A DNA stretch of 64,000 nucleotides from Tolypeutes matacus (GCA_026826555.1 JAKSZT010054396.1:12017009-12081008), one strand, 5' to 3'. Positions 11,191 through 22,820 are shown, numbered from the stretch's first letter. Made by a program: numbers and translations. The notes: generated by a model not told the origin, from the letters alone.

Positions 11191-13189
11191 TATTATTATT
11201 ATTTTTAACTTTATTTTGTACATTTAATAATTGAAAACATAAGCAATTAAAAACTAAAAAGTAAACACAGATGGATAAATATATACATTTCTCAATTAAA
11301 TGTAATGGATACATGTAAATTTTTTTGTTGTTGTTTTGTTTTTTGTTTTTTTTTTGTTTTTTTTTTTGTGTGTGTGAATCAAACAATATATTACACAATA
11401 TATTTGGTTCATAGTAATGCATTCATACAGTATTTGTCCTTTTGTGTCTGGCTTGCTTCACTCAAAATAATGTCCTCCAGATTCATTCATGTTGCCATAT
11501 GCTTTATGACTTCATTTCTTCTTACAGCTGCATAATATTCCATCATGTGAATAGACCACAGTTTGTTTATCCATTCATCTGTTGATGGACACCTGGGTTG
11601 TTTCCAACTTTTGGCAATGATGAATAATGTGGCTATGAACATCGGTGTGCAGATGTCTGTTCGTGTCACTGCTCTCAGTTCTTCTGGGTATATACCCAGT
11701 AGTGGTATTGCAGGGTCACATGGCAAGTCTATATTCAACTTCTTTAGGAACTGCCAAACAGTCTTCCATAGTGGTTGTACCATCCTGCATTCCCACCAAC
11801 AGTGAAGAAGTGTTCCTATCTCTCCACATCCTCTCCAACACTTGTAGTTCTCTGTCTTGTTAATAGTGGCCATTCTGATAGGTGTGAAATGATATCTCAT
11901 TGTAGTTTTGATTTGCATTTCCCTAATCATGAGTGATGTTGAGCATTTCTTCATGTGTTTTTTTGCCATTTGTATTTCTTCTTCGGAGAAATGTCTATCC
12001 AAGACTTTGGCCCATTTTTTAATTGGGTCATTTGTCTTTTTATTGTTGAGTTGTAACATCTCTTTTATATCCTGGATATTAAACCCTTATCAGATATGTG
12101 ATTTCCAAATATTTTTTTCCATTGAGTCGGCTGCCTTTTCACCCTTCTGACAAAGTCCTGTGAGGTGCAAAAGTGTTTAATTTTGAGGAGGTCCCATTTA
12201 TCTACTTTTTCTTTTGTTGCATGTGCTTTGGGTGTGAAGTCCAAGAAACCACCACCTACTACAAGGTCTTGAAGATGTTTCCCTACATTTTCTTCTAGTA
12301 GTTTTATGGTCCTGGCTTTTATATTTAGATCTTTGATCCATTTTGAGTTGATTCTTGTATAGGGGGTGAGATAGGGGTCCTCTTTCATTCTTTTGGTTAT
12401 AGATATCCAGTTCTCCCAACACCATTTGTTGAAGAGACTGTTTTTTCCCATCAGCGTGGGCTTGGTAGGTTTGTCAAAAACCGGTTGACTGTATAGGTGA
12501 GGGTTTATTTCTGGATTCTCAATTCTATTCCACTGATCGATGTGTCTATCTTTATGCCAGTACCATGCTGTTTTGACCACTGTAGCTTTGTAATATGTTT
12601 CAAGGTCAGGCAGTGAAATTCCTCCCACATTGCTCTTCTTTTTTAGAATACTTTTGGCTATTCGGGTGCACTTACCCTTCCAGATGAATTTGGTAATTGC
12701 CTTCTCTAATTCTGTAAAGTAAGCTGTTGGGATTTTGATTGGTATTGCATTGAAGCTATAAATCAGTTTGGGCAAGATTGACATCTTCACGGTATTTATT
12801 CTTCCAATCCATGAACACGGAAGGTCTTTCCATTTGTTTAGGTCTTTTTAAATTTCTTTTAGCATTGTTTTGTAGTTTTCTGCATATAGGTCCTGTACTT
12901 CCTTGGTTAAATTAACTCCTAGGTATTTGAGTCTTTTTGTTGCTATTGAAAATGGAATTTTCCTCCTGATTTCCTCTCAGATTGTTCAGTGCTAGTGTAC
13001 AAAAACATTACTGATTTTTGTGTGTTGATCTTATATCCTGCCACTTTGCTGAACTCTTATTAGTTCAAGTAGCTTTGTCGTGGATACTTCAGGATTTTCT
13101 AAATACAGGATCATGTCATCCGCATACAGTGAGAGTTTTACTTCCTCATTTCCTATTTGGACGTCTTTAATTTTTTTGTCTTGTCTAAT
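11191..13189 (-). mobile_element. 5'-truncated L1 (ORF2 C-terminal half and 3' UTR)
   Basis: About 2.0 kb of minus-strand L1 with an exact 13-bp target-site duplication CTTGTGTGATTAT (11178-11190, 13190-13202). The 5' end lies just upstream of the reverse-transcriptase YADD motif (codons at 13127-13116). Two long minus-strand frames follow, 12790-12065 and 12059-11487, separated by a break near 12060. The second includes the C-terminal zinc-knuckle-like [18 protein letters not shown] and the typical [13 protein letters not shown] block. The 3' UTR ends in the 'attaaatgtacaaaataaag' motif shared with the L1s ending at about 43090 and 63943. It looks relatively young but cannot make a full protein. 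Confidence 0.93.
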
Positions 13190-13345
13190 CTTGTGTGATT
13201 ATTTAATGCCTGTCTTTCCCACCAGACGGCAAGCTTCTGGGGGATGTGGAGACAGCATGTGTCTTATTTAATGCTATATTCTCCTATACCTGGAACATAG
13301 TAGTTATCTTAATATAATTTCTTGAATGAGTAGAATAAATGAATA

Positions 13346-13740
13346 AAAGATTAACTTTCAGGAGGAAAAGGGACATTTCTTCCTGAGACTGAAGGGAATG
13401 AAGCAAGGATGGGTACAGGTGTAGATACACTGAAAGGTAGTTATGGTGGCACAAGATTGAGGAAGAAATGGGCAGTTTAGAGAATCCACATCTGATAGCC
13501 CCAATTTTCTTGCATGTTGGCAGTATGCTGAGAGAGAGGGGATAATGTTTGAATAGAGAATGGCGAAGGTTTGAAGTGATTGTTGAAGGGCGAGAATGGC
13601 GAAGGTTTGAAGTGATTGTTGAAGGGGGCAAGGGAGGATGAGAAAGGGACCTGACCAAATAAAAGACTATCAAGTGATGCTGGAGTGACAACTCTATACA
13701 AAAAGTGGAAATCACAAGATAAAAACCCACTAAATCAAAT
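13346..13740. repeat. Diverged intronic sequence with a 36-bp tandem duplication
   Basis: The unit beginning GAGAATGGCGAAGGTTTGAA occurs at 13556-13591 and again directly after at 13592-13627. Overlapping minus-strand open frames in this stretch reflect the repeat and show no known domain. Confidence 0.7.
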
Positions 13741-14310
13741 GAATCAGAGAACGGATTTCCAAATTAGTGAAAAGCCTAAATAGTACCTACTTTCAAGAAC
13801 ACATACTACTTGGCTTGACTAATAAAACTTTGCCAGTAGAATTTATTGATGACTTTTAAAAACGACTTTAAGAATGTAGATAAAATGACTCTTCAAAAGT
13901 ATCTTCAATACCTGCTAACATTTTCTTCTGTCAAGTTGTTTTAAGCAATCTCTTAGACAATTAATTTGTTGGTAAAGTTATTTCTTTATCAACAGTATAA
14001 AGGTTAACAACCTTTATCTTAAGTCAGAACAAATTTCTTTCTGGTGGAATCCAAATTAATGTTTCATTGGTGCCCCAGGCCCTTAAGTAAGGCAAGATAT
14101 AAATGCCACAAAAATCCCACTCAATCTCAAATTCCTCTCCACCTCCAGTACTATATCAGAGTTGAAATAAATAAGTTTTAGCTCCTTAGTAGCAGCTAAC
14201 AGTGGTTCCTTGGAAAAAATAATTACAGGCTCACCTTCCCACTCTCCCTGTATATGACACTACAGTGGCAACCGGAGAATACTGAGCTTGAGCAAAAACA
14301 GTTTGCCTTA

Positions 14311-14350
14311 TTATTATCATCACCACCATCATCATCATCATCATCATTAT
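14311..14350 (+). repeat. (ATC)n/(CAT)n microsatellite
   Basis: A run of ATCATC units following TTATTATC. Confidence 0.9.
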
Positions 14351-14567
14351 TTAATATAACAGCTTTACCTGCCGTATTTCTTGGTATTCCTTTTCTCACC
14401 TAGGCTCACATAACTCCATAACGCTTTCTGATTAGATGAGCACTACGTGGCAAATATGGAAGATTCTCAGTGAAATGACCAGAAATGGACTTCAGCAAGA
14501 TTGTCAAGGAATGCCTACGGAGGTATTAGCCAGAAGTGTGCTTCCTTTGATTAAGAATTGTTTGCAT

Positions 14568-14751
14568 GGGAAGCGGCTGTGGCTCAATCAGTAGGGCTCC
14601 CGTTTACCATATGGGAGGCCCCGGGTTCGGTTCCCGGGGCCCCTTGGTGAAGGCAAGCCCGCCCGCACGGCGTGGTTAGCTGACCCAGCGAGCACAAGCA
14701 GCAAGGGGGGGAGAAATGAATAAATAAATAAAATCTTAAAAAAAAAAAAAA
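14568..14751 (+). mobile_element. DAS SINE, chimeric type
   Basis: Same subfamily as the copy at 1397. Flanked by AAGAATTGTTTGC at 14553-14565 and 14752-14764. The right copy of the duplication was reused by the next SINE. Confidence 0.92.
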
Positions 14752-14764
14752 AAGAATTGTTTGC

Positions 14765-14865
14765 GGACAGACGGATGTGGCTCAAATGGTTGGGCACCCG
14801 CCTGCCATATGGAGGGACCTGGGTTCGATCCCCAGGACCTCCCGGTAAAAAAATAAATAAAAAAA
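14765..14865 (+). mobile_element. DAS SINE monomer
   Basis: The tRNA-like unit GGATGTGGCTCAAATGG...GGTTCGATCCCCAGG with an A-rich tail. A third copy of AAGAATTGTTTGC follows at 14866-14878, so this SINE used the same 13-bp target as its left neighbour. Confidence 0.9.
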
Positions 14866-14905
14866 AAGAATTGTTTGCATTTTTAAAAGCTCCACACCCC
14901 CCCCC

Positions 14906-14998
14906 TTTTTTTTTATTTTTCCAGGAGGTCCCAGGGATCGAACCCAGGTCCCTCCATATGGGAGACGGATGCCCAACCATTTGAGCCACATCCGTCCC
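14906..14998 (-). mobile_element. DAS SINE monomer, inverted
   Basis: Reverse-complement copy starting with a T-rich tail, then AGGAGGTCCCAGGGATCGAA and ending CCACATCCGTCCC. It faces the SINE at 14765 across about 40 bp including a C/T run, forming a near-identical inverted pair. Confidence 0.9.
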
Positions 14999-15489
14999 AT
15001 AAAAAAAGGGCCCTTTTAATATAGAAAAATCCTTCAGTGAACTACTGAGGACATCTTGATATTCAGAGGTAGGAGATCTTTTAATCTGGCATAGAAATAG
15101 ACTCTAGAAAAAGATGAAAGCTATACTACAAAGAGAAGTGAAAAGAAAGTTGGCCTTATTACCTTAGTTGTTACCACTAGAGGGTTCCGAACTACAAATC
15201 TGATAGTGGGCTTCATCAGTCAACTCACATCAAGGAACCTTAAAGGGTAGCTATCTAACCCCTGCCTATAAAAGTTTTGTGCCCTAAGCACACACTCTCC
15301 ACCCCCAAATCCATCCATGAAGAATACACCTCTCACAAAGAAGAGAATAAAGAAAGGTCTTTGGAAAGGCCACTGGCCTCTGGCCTTAATCCTCAAAAAT
15401 TGAGGACAGAATAGTCAATTTGCAGCCCTTACTACATCCCCAATTCAACACATCAAAATGAACCATCTAGCAATTGAAACCTATAAACC

Positions 15490-15650
15490 CAGACCTGGGA
15501 GAGACCTGACAAGTCACATGGTCCAAACCTCTTATTACCTATGAGAAATATGAAACTACGAGGAGTAGAATGAGTTGTCCAAGGCCTCCTAATTGAGTAG
15601 TGGCAGAACCTACTCATTATTATTATTATTTTTACCACCACACTGATTCT
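15490..15650 (-). repeat. MIR-like relic
   Basis: GAGACCTGACAAGTCACATG, ATGAGAAATATGAAACTAC, GAGTTGTCCAAGG and GTAGTGGCAGAACC follow the order of the MIR family in reverse. Diverged. Confidence 0.45.
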
Positions 15651-16087
15651 CTTTATACTTTATTAATACTGGGTTATAGTCAGTGTATAATCCTGTACAT
15701 TTTTTTTTTCCTGGATAACTTTCAATCTAAAGAAATTCTCTTGAAATATATGCCAAGATTTCTTTACCATCTCCTAGAATTCCCTAAACAATTATTTTAT
15801 GACACTTTAGTAAAATATTCTTCCACGTTCATGTATTGAGCTTACAAAGTTAATTTTAAGACCAGTAAAATATAGATTATAAAATATAGGTCATGACAAA
15901 GATATTAAAACTACTACTAGATATTATTTTACCCTAACTCAACAAAACATGTTCTCAGTGTTTTCAATCTTCTATGACTGGCTCTATTAAATAGACAAAC
16001 CCTAATATTTCTTGAGATGTGAAAATACTACTCTAACCTTTAAAAAATATTTCAGCTGCATAAATAAAATAAGTTTATCATACGTAC
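15651..16087. other. PIAS1 intron 7, donor-proximal
   Basis: AT-rich unique sequence next to exon 7; nothing named. Confidence 0.5.
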
Positions 16088-16193
16088 TTAAAGCTCTAGA
16101 ATGATCCGGATTCCTTATTCCCTTTGCTCGTAACCTCTGAAGAAGAACTGTTGAGGACAACTGTTTTACAAGATATACTGCCATGGAATAGTT
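16088..16193 (-). CDS. PIAS1: PIAS1 exon 7
   Basis: 106 nt. The acceptor is a long T tract then TTTTTCCAG, and the donor is TTTAA|GTACGTA. Starts in phase 0 at Asn and encodes NYSMAVYLVKQLSSTVLLQR then LRAKGIRNPDHSRAL (about residues 277-311) plus the first base of an Ile codon completed by exon 8. This is the C-terminal part of the PINIT fold and the link to the SP-RING. PIAS2 has NYSMSVYLVRQLTSAMLLQR at this place, so the paralogue is excluded. The donor has a C at +4 of the intron (GTACGT), slightly off the strongest consensus. Confidence 0.96.
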
Positions 16194-16289
16194 CTGGAAA
16201 AAGAAAAAAAAAAAAAAAGATGTAGAAAATAAAACAACATATGTAAGTAAATAGTACATCTATTTTAATCCCACACTGATAGGGAAAAG

Positions 16290-16495
16290 AAAACTGACAC
16301 TTGTTAAAACACCTACTGTGTGCCAAGCACTATCTTAGGTGTTCTCATGAACTTTAATTCATTTAATTTTGACCAAGTAGCAGCTTGACCTACTTTTATG
16401 GATGAAGAAAGTGAAGTGCAGAAGTAAAATAACTTGCCTAATTTTGCAACTTTAAGTTACAAAGCCAGAAGTTAAGCCTAAATCTGTTGTGCTTT
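16290..16495 (-). repeat. MIR SINE
   Basis: ACCTACTGTGTGCCAAGCAC, then 'ttaattcatttaattttgacc', GATGAAGAAAGTGAAGTGCA, TAACTTGCCTAATTTTGCAA: the reverse strand of MIR in order. Confidence 0.75.
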
Positions 16496-17000
16496 TTTAT
16501 AATCTGGCTATCTGTACTTGAAGCTAATTAATTTGAGGTATTTACATAAAAGAACACTGTTAAGACTAAATATAACCCAGTGCTAATAAGCCATCAAAGT
16601 CATCATAAACCATATTTGGTGGGTAACATATCTAAAACAGTAGATGTTAAAAAAAAAATTATAAATGAGATTGACTTCCTAATGTATCCTAATCTATACC
16701 TTTTAATGTCTCTCTATGCCTTCAACTAGTTCTTGAAAAAAGCCTACAAGGGCCACTATTACTATAAAGTTCAAATACAAATATTAAAGAGGGTTTCAAA
16801 GAGAAGGTGCTGGTTTGGCAGGGGAGAGAAAGGGATAAAGGTAGAGTGAAGGGCACGTGGTTGGATAAGAGTAAGAAAAGTGGGCTGAGGTTAATGTAGA
16901 GTGGGAGGGAGATCTAAATGAGAAGGACCAGTTTCCATTTGGTATTGGGATCAAGAGGAAGATCAAGAGCTTTGAAAAGAAGTGAAGGAAAGAATAATTA
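16496..17000. other. PIAS1 intron 6, no recognised feature
   Basis: Unique sequence with a G-rich stretch at 16800-16990; no open frame or named repeat supported. Confidence 0.5.
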
Positions 17001-17004
17001 CTGC

Positions 17005-17205
17005 CTTCTTACATTTTATAGCTACACAGACTTTCTGAAGCACTCTTAATATATACTATTTCAGTTAAACCTCACAGAAAACCTGTAAGAAATAAGTAGG
17101 ATAGACATTTTTCTAAATGAAGAGTTGATAAAACTGCAGCACAAAAAGATTGTTAGCTGTTCATGATCATGCTTGGTGACAGAGAGGGCAATGAAACCCC
17201 AACAG
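17005..17205 (-). repeat. MIR-like relic
   Basis: ATTTCAGTTAAACCTCACAG, AGTAGGATAGACATTT, AAATGAAGAGTTGATAAAAC and a CAGAGAGGGCAATGAA end recall the MIR reverse strand. Confidence 0.5.
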
Positions 17206-17468
17206 GAAAGAGTAGTGATATCAGGAGAATGGACTTTATAACCGAAACCAGGGTAATTCTCTACAGTTCTTGCTTTCACAGTAGTACTTGCTTTGAACCT
17301 CATAACACAGTCCAAGGCACAACCTGACTTTCAGTTACTTTCATACTTTTGAAAATACATTCCCCTCCTTTGGCAACAAGAGAAAATACCCTACAGTACT
17401 CTCTGTAAGGTTAAATTTTCATTTAAAGTTCAGAAACCTATCTGTGTTCACATGCTGCACATTTTTAT

Positions 17469-17484
17469 GGGGGGGGGGGGGGGC
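17469..17484 (+). repeat. Poly(G) tract
   Basis: An uninterrupted G-run of about 16 bases, unusual in this AT-rich intron. Length may be uncertain in the assembly. Confidence 0.8.
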
Positions 17485-17499
17485 TAAGAGTCAAGAAAA

Positions 17500-18138
17500 G
17501 CTACTTTACTTTTATTAATAAATTTCACAATTTATTAATCTTACATTTTTCCTAAAATTTAGAGCATTCAACATACCAATCTAATATAAATCTAAAGAGC
17601 TTCTTTTAGGGAAAAACTGTATTCACCTTTGTTTCAAGAAAGATAAAAACTGGAGAAATGCTAATTAACACTGTGAAACTATGTACAAGACAGCTTGAAT
17701 CTTCAGAACTAGGAATACCCTAAGGCTTTATATAAATATTTAAGAAAATCAAGTAGAAACCACAACCACGAGTTAAGTGAAAAGGTATGTTCACTCTAGT
17801 TGAGACATGTAGCCAAACAGAAAAGAATAAGCAACAAGAATGTCAGATATTAACAAATGCCACTTGTATCAATAACCTAGAATTAAATTTTATATCATAC
17901 AAAGGGTCAGCAGCAAAAAACAAACAGACAAAAAACCCAAAGCCTAATAGTGGCAAAGTACCTCTTCTAGGTAGAATACATCATATTGTTAACCTCTAAC
18001 TCTGCAAAGTACTACCTAACTCCAACTACTGATAAGTATATATTACATCACACTGATGTTTCTGTCAAATGCTTTTGTTGAAAGTCTTCAAAACTGTCTG
18101 AGTTCATAAGACACTTTCTCCATAATAAATACAAAACT
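17500..18138. other. PIAS1 intron 6, no recognised feature
   Basis: AT-rich sequence without a supported gene or repeat. Confidence 0.5.
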
Positions 18139-18222
18139 GTGGAACTCAGTGGTTGAGCACCTGCTTCCCATGTACAAGGTCCCAGGTTCAATCCCTGGTA
18201 CCTCCTTTGAAAAAAAAAAAAA
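18139..18222 (+). mobile_element. DAS SINE monomer, 5'-diverged
   Basis: AACTCAGTGGTTGAGCACC and GGTTCAATCCCTGGTACC with an A-tail. The first bases of the head are missing or mutated. Confidence 0.8.
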
Positions 18223-18919
18223 GAAACCTACTATTAAGTGTCCTTTACATCAGTATCTAACATATTTCTCTGCTAACAATGAAAGTTTAATAAATGCTCA
18301 ATGCAGTGATTACCCTAAGGTAGGACGAGACGTTATAACAGTAAACTTATTTCCTTCAGGCACTGTACTAGCACTTCTATGCATTTCATTAGAAAAGGCA
18401 TATATATAACATTTCTCAAAGGCAACTAATCACACACATTTATTAGCAAAACAGCAACAGATCCTACATGAACTATTCAGTATAACTTCACAAGCTGAAT
18501 TAAAACCAGTGATCTAAAAATAACCTAGTAACATCACAGTTCTGGGTTTAGAAAATAAATTTTCTTTTAATGGTTGACTTCCAAAAGAAGGTCTTCAACT
18601 TGTACATCAGGACCTACACAAAGAGCTTACCTGTAAACCTCTCAAATTACTGCAGATACTTTCTTCTCTCTGAGGTTTGGAGGCTCCCCACTACTTACTC
18701 TAGTGCTATAGATCAGCAACCATATGCTCTACCTGTTTTAGACATCTTTTTTATTTCACAGTAAATACCCCATTCCTTCCCTGGTAGGTTACATTTTTCA
18801 CAAAAGGAAAGCATTTTCAAGCCTCTCTTCAAAAAAGATTAAAAAAAAAAAAAGAAAGAGAGATGGGAACTCCAAGTTACACTAGAAGTAAAATATTTAA
18901 AAGGATTTTTAAAGCCTAA

Positions 18920-19280
18920 CAGCAACATTTTGGCAAAGGAAGAAAATATATAACCGCAATAGATGCCAAAAAGGATTTTGATAAAATTCAAAATCCATTT
19001 CTAACAAAGCTATTCAGTAAAAGAAGAATAGAGGGATGAATCCTTGATGTAATTAATAGCCATGTTTACAAATTTAATGTTGTAAACACCGGCAGTTATT
19101 CTCCTTAATATAAGGAACACAACAAATTTGCCCACCAGCACCCATATTAACATTGTTCTAAAGGTTCAAGCTAGCACAACAAGAAATAATGGCAGAAATA
19201 TTAGAATTACCATGATATGTATAATGATACATCTCAAACTCAAAATTGCCTGCCTAGAAAACTTAGTTGATTTCTTATCA
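18920..19280 (+). mobile_element. Old L1 ORF2 fragment
   Basis: GATGCCAAAAAGGATTTTGA encodes the L1 'AKKDFDKIQ'-type motif, followed by diverged ORF2 sequence. Not coding. Confidence 0.65.
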
Positions 19281-19292
19281 TCTAAAACACTG

Positions 19293-19486
19293 GGGAAGCG
19301 GCTGTGGCTCAATCAGTAGGGCTCCCGTTTACCATATGGGAGGCCCCGGGTTCGGTTCCCGGGGCCTCCTGGTGAAGGCAAGCCCGCCCGCACGGCGTGG
19401 TTAGCTGACCCAGCAAGCACAAGCAGCAAGGGGGGGATAAATGAATAAATAAATAAAATCTTTAAAATAAATAAATAAATAAAAAT
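19293..19486 (+). mobile_element. DAS SINE, chimeric type
   Basis: Young subfamily copy. Flanked by AAAACACTG on both sides (right copy 19487-19495). The tail is (AAAT)n. Confidence 0.92.
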
Positions 19487-19725
19487 AAAACACTGAACCA
19501 ATGTGAATTTCAGTACAAAGCAAATAGTCAAAAAAAAATAATAAATAAATAAAAAAATACCCCAGCTAGTTTTTAAATAAATCAATATTAAAGTCTTCAG
19601 AAAATAGAAAAAAAGATACATGATAGCAATAATGATAAACATAGGAATTAATTAAAAAACATGCAGGGTTTATAGGAAGAAACCTATTAAATTATGGAGA
19701 AACAAATATAAAAGAAGATTTGAGT

Positions 19726-19806
19726 GGGGGGCGGATATAGCTCAGTGGTTGAGCACCTACTTTCCACGTACAAGGTCCTGGGTTCAATCCCCTGGTACCT
19801 CCTTAA
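19726..19806 (+). mobile_element. DAS SINE monomer
   Basis: ATATAGCTCAGTGGTTGAGC and GGTTCAATCCCCTGG. Flanks GAAGATTTGAGT / GAGGATTTGAGT form a duplication. Sits in old L1-like sequence. Confidence 0.85.
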
Positions 19807-19960
19807 AAAAGAGGATTTGAGTAAATGGAAAAGCATACAGGTCCTGGAAAGAGTACAATAAATACTGTAAATAAATTAAACTCCCCTAATTAATCTATAA
19901 ATCTAAAGCAATCTCATTTAAATCCCCAGGAAGATTTCTTCCCTCAAATTTCAACAGCTA
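19807..19960 (+). mobile_element. Old L1 ORF2 fragment (tentative)
   Basis: Short run with TAATCTATAAATCTAAAGCA and 'aatccc' typical of diverged L1 ORF2. Confidence 0.4.
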
Positions 19961-20039
19961 TACCTCTCACTTCCTATCTCATAGACAGAAGAGAAAAGTC
20001 ATCAGATCAGAATTTATTAATCTCTTTAGTACCAAACAT

Positions 20040-21660
20040 ATATACTCATTCAATCCTTTTATCCTCCAATTAAATAAAAGAGCTGTCCCTCCTATCTTCT
20101 GAGTTCCTCCAACTATGCAATTCACTATTGATTATGCCTTCTTTTTCTTGTGTATTTACTCTCTTCCTCTCAAGAAGATACCTGCCATCTTTTAAACATG
20201 TTAAAGACTCTCCTATTAAAACAAATAACTCTCTCATCCTACATTTCCTTTAGATCATCCTCATCTCTTTCCAAAGCCACATGTCTGTAAAACACTGTCT
20301 TCACTGTCTCACCTCCAACTCACAACAATCTGTCTTCTGTTTCCACCAAAATAGTGTATGTTAAAGTCACCTTCATGTTCCTAACCCAAAGGGTATTTTT
20401 TACACTTCAACATACTTGACCTCTCAATACCTGTTCAATACTGTTTATTTGTCCCTCCTTTTTGAAACTTTTCTCTTGGGTTTTCATATCCACCCCCAAC
20501 CTCAACCCCTATCTCTGGCACTATTTCCACATCTACTCTATAGGTTCATTCTCTTTTTTAACATTTAAAAAATTTAGTATTAAATGCTATAGTTCCAAGG
20601 TCTTAGGGGTTCTTCTCTACCTACTGGATACAATCCCCCTAAGTAATGTCAGCCTTGCCTATGTGGCTTCAATAACCACCAATATGCAGATGACTCACAC
20701 ATTCTTTTTTTTTTCCTCCAGCCTAAATTTATCCTCTAATCCTTTATTACCTGTTTAGGATGTCTTACAAGGACCTCAAACTCAAAATTTCAAAACTGAA
20801 CTCATAATTTTCTCCACCCCCATCCTCTAAAAAATAGAACAAAATAAAACAAATCTCAACCCGGTTCTTTTTCAGTATTCCCCTATCTCAGTAGTATCAT
20901 TATTCACCTGTTACCAAATCAAAAAACCAAGGAGTCATGCATGACACCTCCCTTTCTCTTAGCTCTCACTTCAGAACCATCACTTAAGTCCTGTAGATCC
21001 ACCCACATTATCTCCATTGCCACAGCTACCACTCTAGGTCAAGATACTACCTCTCGCACCAATACTTCTGCAATAGCTTAACTGCTAAGAGTTGGCCTCT
21101 CTGCATAATTCTAGCTTCCATTCAAACTATTTTCCACTCTGAAGAGTGACCTTTCAAGCAGAAATACAGCCCTGAAAACTTTCTGCTTAAAAGAGAAAAT
21201 TCTTAACATTAACATTACAGGCCCTGCATGGTTTGGCCCTTTCTGATGTCTCTAGCCTTATCTCATGTATTACTCTTCCCTGCTCTTTGCACTCCAGAGA
21301 CAATGGCTTCCTTTCGGCTCTTTGGAAAAAAGTAGGCTGGCCCCTGCTACTAAGCTGTTGTGTGGTTTTTTTCCTCTGACCCTTTCTATTGAGTGATTCT
21401 CTACCATTCTCTCAGCTCAGTCACTACTTCTCAAGGGAAGACCTCCTAAGTTCAAAGTGCCCTTTAATGTATTCTAAAATCATAAGATCTACTTTATAGT
21501 ACTTACAAGTAGTTCACATTTTGTGTGTGCGTGCACCTGGTCCCTAGAGCTCAGGCTCCATGAGAGCAAGGACTTTTTCTTTCTCCCTATATTACTGCCT
21601 GTTTTGAGCACAGTGCCTGAGACACAGTAAGCATTCAATAAATTTCAAATGAATTGGTGA
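20040..21660 (+). mobile_element. L2 LINE (ORF2 RT region to 3' end)
   Basis: About 1.6 kb of one L2 copy. The reverse-transcriptase YADD motif is recognisable at 20683-20694 (TATGCAGATGAC). It is followed by the L2 'acctcaaactcaa...aaactgaact' region at 20770-20805, the GGAGTCATGCATGACACCTC block, CCCTGCATGGTTTGGCCC and the 3' end ACAGTAAGCATTCAATAAAT. Many frameshifts; the open frame at 20462-20758 is not the L2 reading frame. Confidence 0.85.
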
Positions 21661-21699
21661 ATAGATATGAGCTCCTATTCAAATAGATTAGAAAGCTAC

Positions 21700-22240
21700 A
21701 ACATAAAAAATCTCAGGAACTGTCCCCAAAAAGGAATGCTAGATTAAGAAACAATATGGAAAGCCCAGAAACACACTTGGGATAAATAAAAATTAAATAT
21801 ATAAAAATGGTGGCTTCTGAAATCAACATTTATTTAGTTAATAGTGTTAGAACCACTGGCTGTCTATTTAAAACTGAAAGTAAAGTTTTATCTAATGCCA
21901 CATATAAACTTAAGATGGATTAAACATTTAAATGTAAAACATGAAATCTCAAAAGTCTAGAGCAGATAAACTAAGAATGATGAGCCAATAAAGGAAAAAA
22001 GAAAACTGGTTAAGATTTTGCTCCAAAATAATTTAAGTCTTCTATACTTTAAATAATTGCATAAATAAAACTAAAAGGCAAACAGACTGGAAACAGATAT
22101 TTGCAACATCTGACAGAGGGTTAAGTCAATATATAAAGAACTCTTAAAAATCAATAAAAAAGGAAAACAAATAGATACGGATTTAATTTTGAAATAATCA
22201 CAAACATAAAACATGCTGGATCTCAGTAATAATAAAGGTA
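21700..22240 (+). mobile_element. Old L1 (L1M-type) ORF2 fragment
   Basis: CTGGAAACAGATATTTGCAA and AATATATAAAGAACTCTTAA are conserved L1 ORF2 3' blocks, in order and diverged. Confidence 0.75.
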
Positions 22241-22259
22241 GTACTAATCAAAATAGTGT

Positions 22260-22438
22260 GGGAAGCAGATGTGGCTCGGGGGACTGGGCTTCTGCCTACT
22301 ACATGGGAGATATGGGTTTGGTTCCCTGTGCCTCCTAAAAAGAGAAGACCAGCACACAACAAATAGACTCGGTGAATGCAAACAATGAGGAGTGGGGAGA
22401 AATAAATAAATAAAATAAATCTTTAAAATAAACAAATA
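22260..22438 (+). mobile_element. DAS SINE, older chimeric type
   Basis: tRNA-like head (GATGTGGCTCGGGGGACTGG, GGTTTGGTTCCC) followed by a different body (AAGAGAAGACCAGCACACAA) and AATAAAATAAATCTTT tail. Flanks AATAGTGTG / AACAATGTG. Confidence 0.85.
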
Positions 22439-22489
22439 AGTAAAACAATGTGGTGCCATTATTTACCCATTAAATTGATAAAGATTTTA

Positions 22490-22820
22490 AAGATACTATT
22501 TCAGTATTGACAGGTATGGAAAAATAAGCACTTGAATAAACACTGCAGGTCAGTGAATAAATGTGTATAACATCTTTTGGGAGGTCAATCTGTTAATGTA
22601 CACAAAATGTCTTAAAATTCTGCATGCTCTTTAATTCTGCAAAATCCATTTCTGGCAATTTACTTTAAGGAAATTATCGTGTAAATATGAAATTATCATG
22701 TATATATGAATAACTGCTAGGATAATCTTCAAAATGTTCTTTGAAACAACAATGAACCAATCAATCAATCAAACAAGTGCCCCCAAAATGGGAATCGGAA
22801 TATTTGACATGGAAATGTCT
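22490..22820 (+). mobile_element. Old L1 3' fragment
   Basis: CACTGCAGGTCAGTGAATAA...CCATTTCTGGCAATTTACTTT resembles the diverged 3' part of L1M ORF2. Confidence 0.5.

Larger units (their letters stand above)
10290..13345 (+). mobile_element. L2 LINE 3' region, interrupted by two insertions
   Basis: L2 3' sequence on the plus strand: CTTGCCTGGACTATTGCAAT, CCCTCTGCTTAAAATCC, then, after the interruptions, CCTGGAACATAGTAGTTA and CTTGAATGAGTAGAATAAAT, the usual L2 3' end. The two interruptions (10676-10911 and 11191-13189) each carry their own target-site duplication, so the L2 is the oldest layer. Confidence 0.8.

Noticed and set aside
11487..12790. Two long minus-strand frames as genes
   Set aside because: L1 ORF2 C-terminal half with target-site duplications on both sides.
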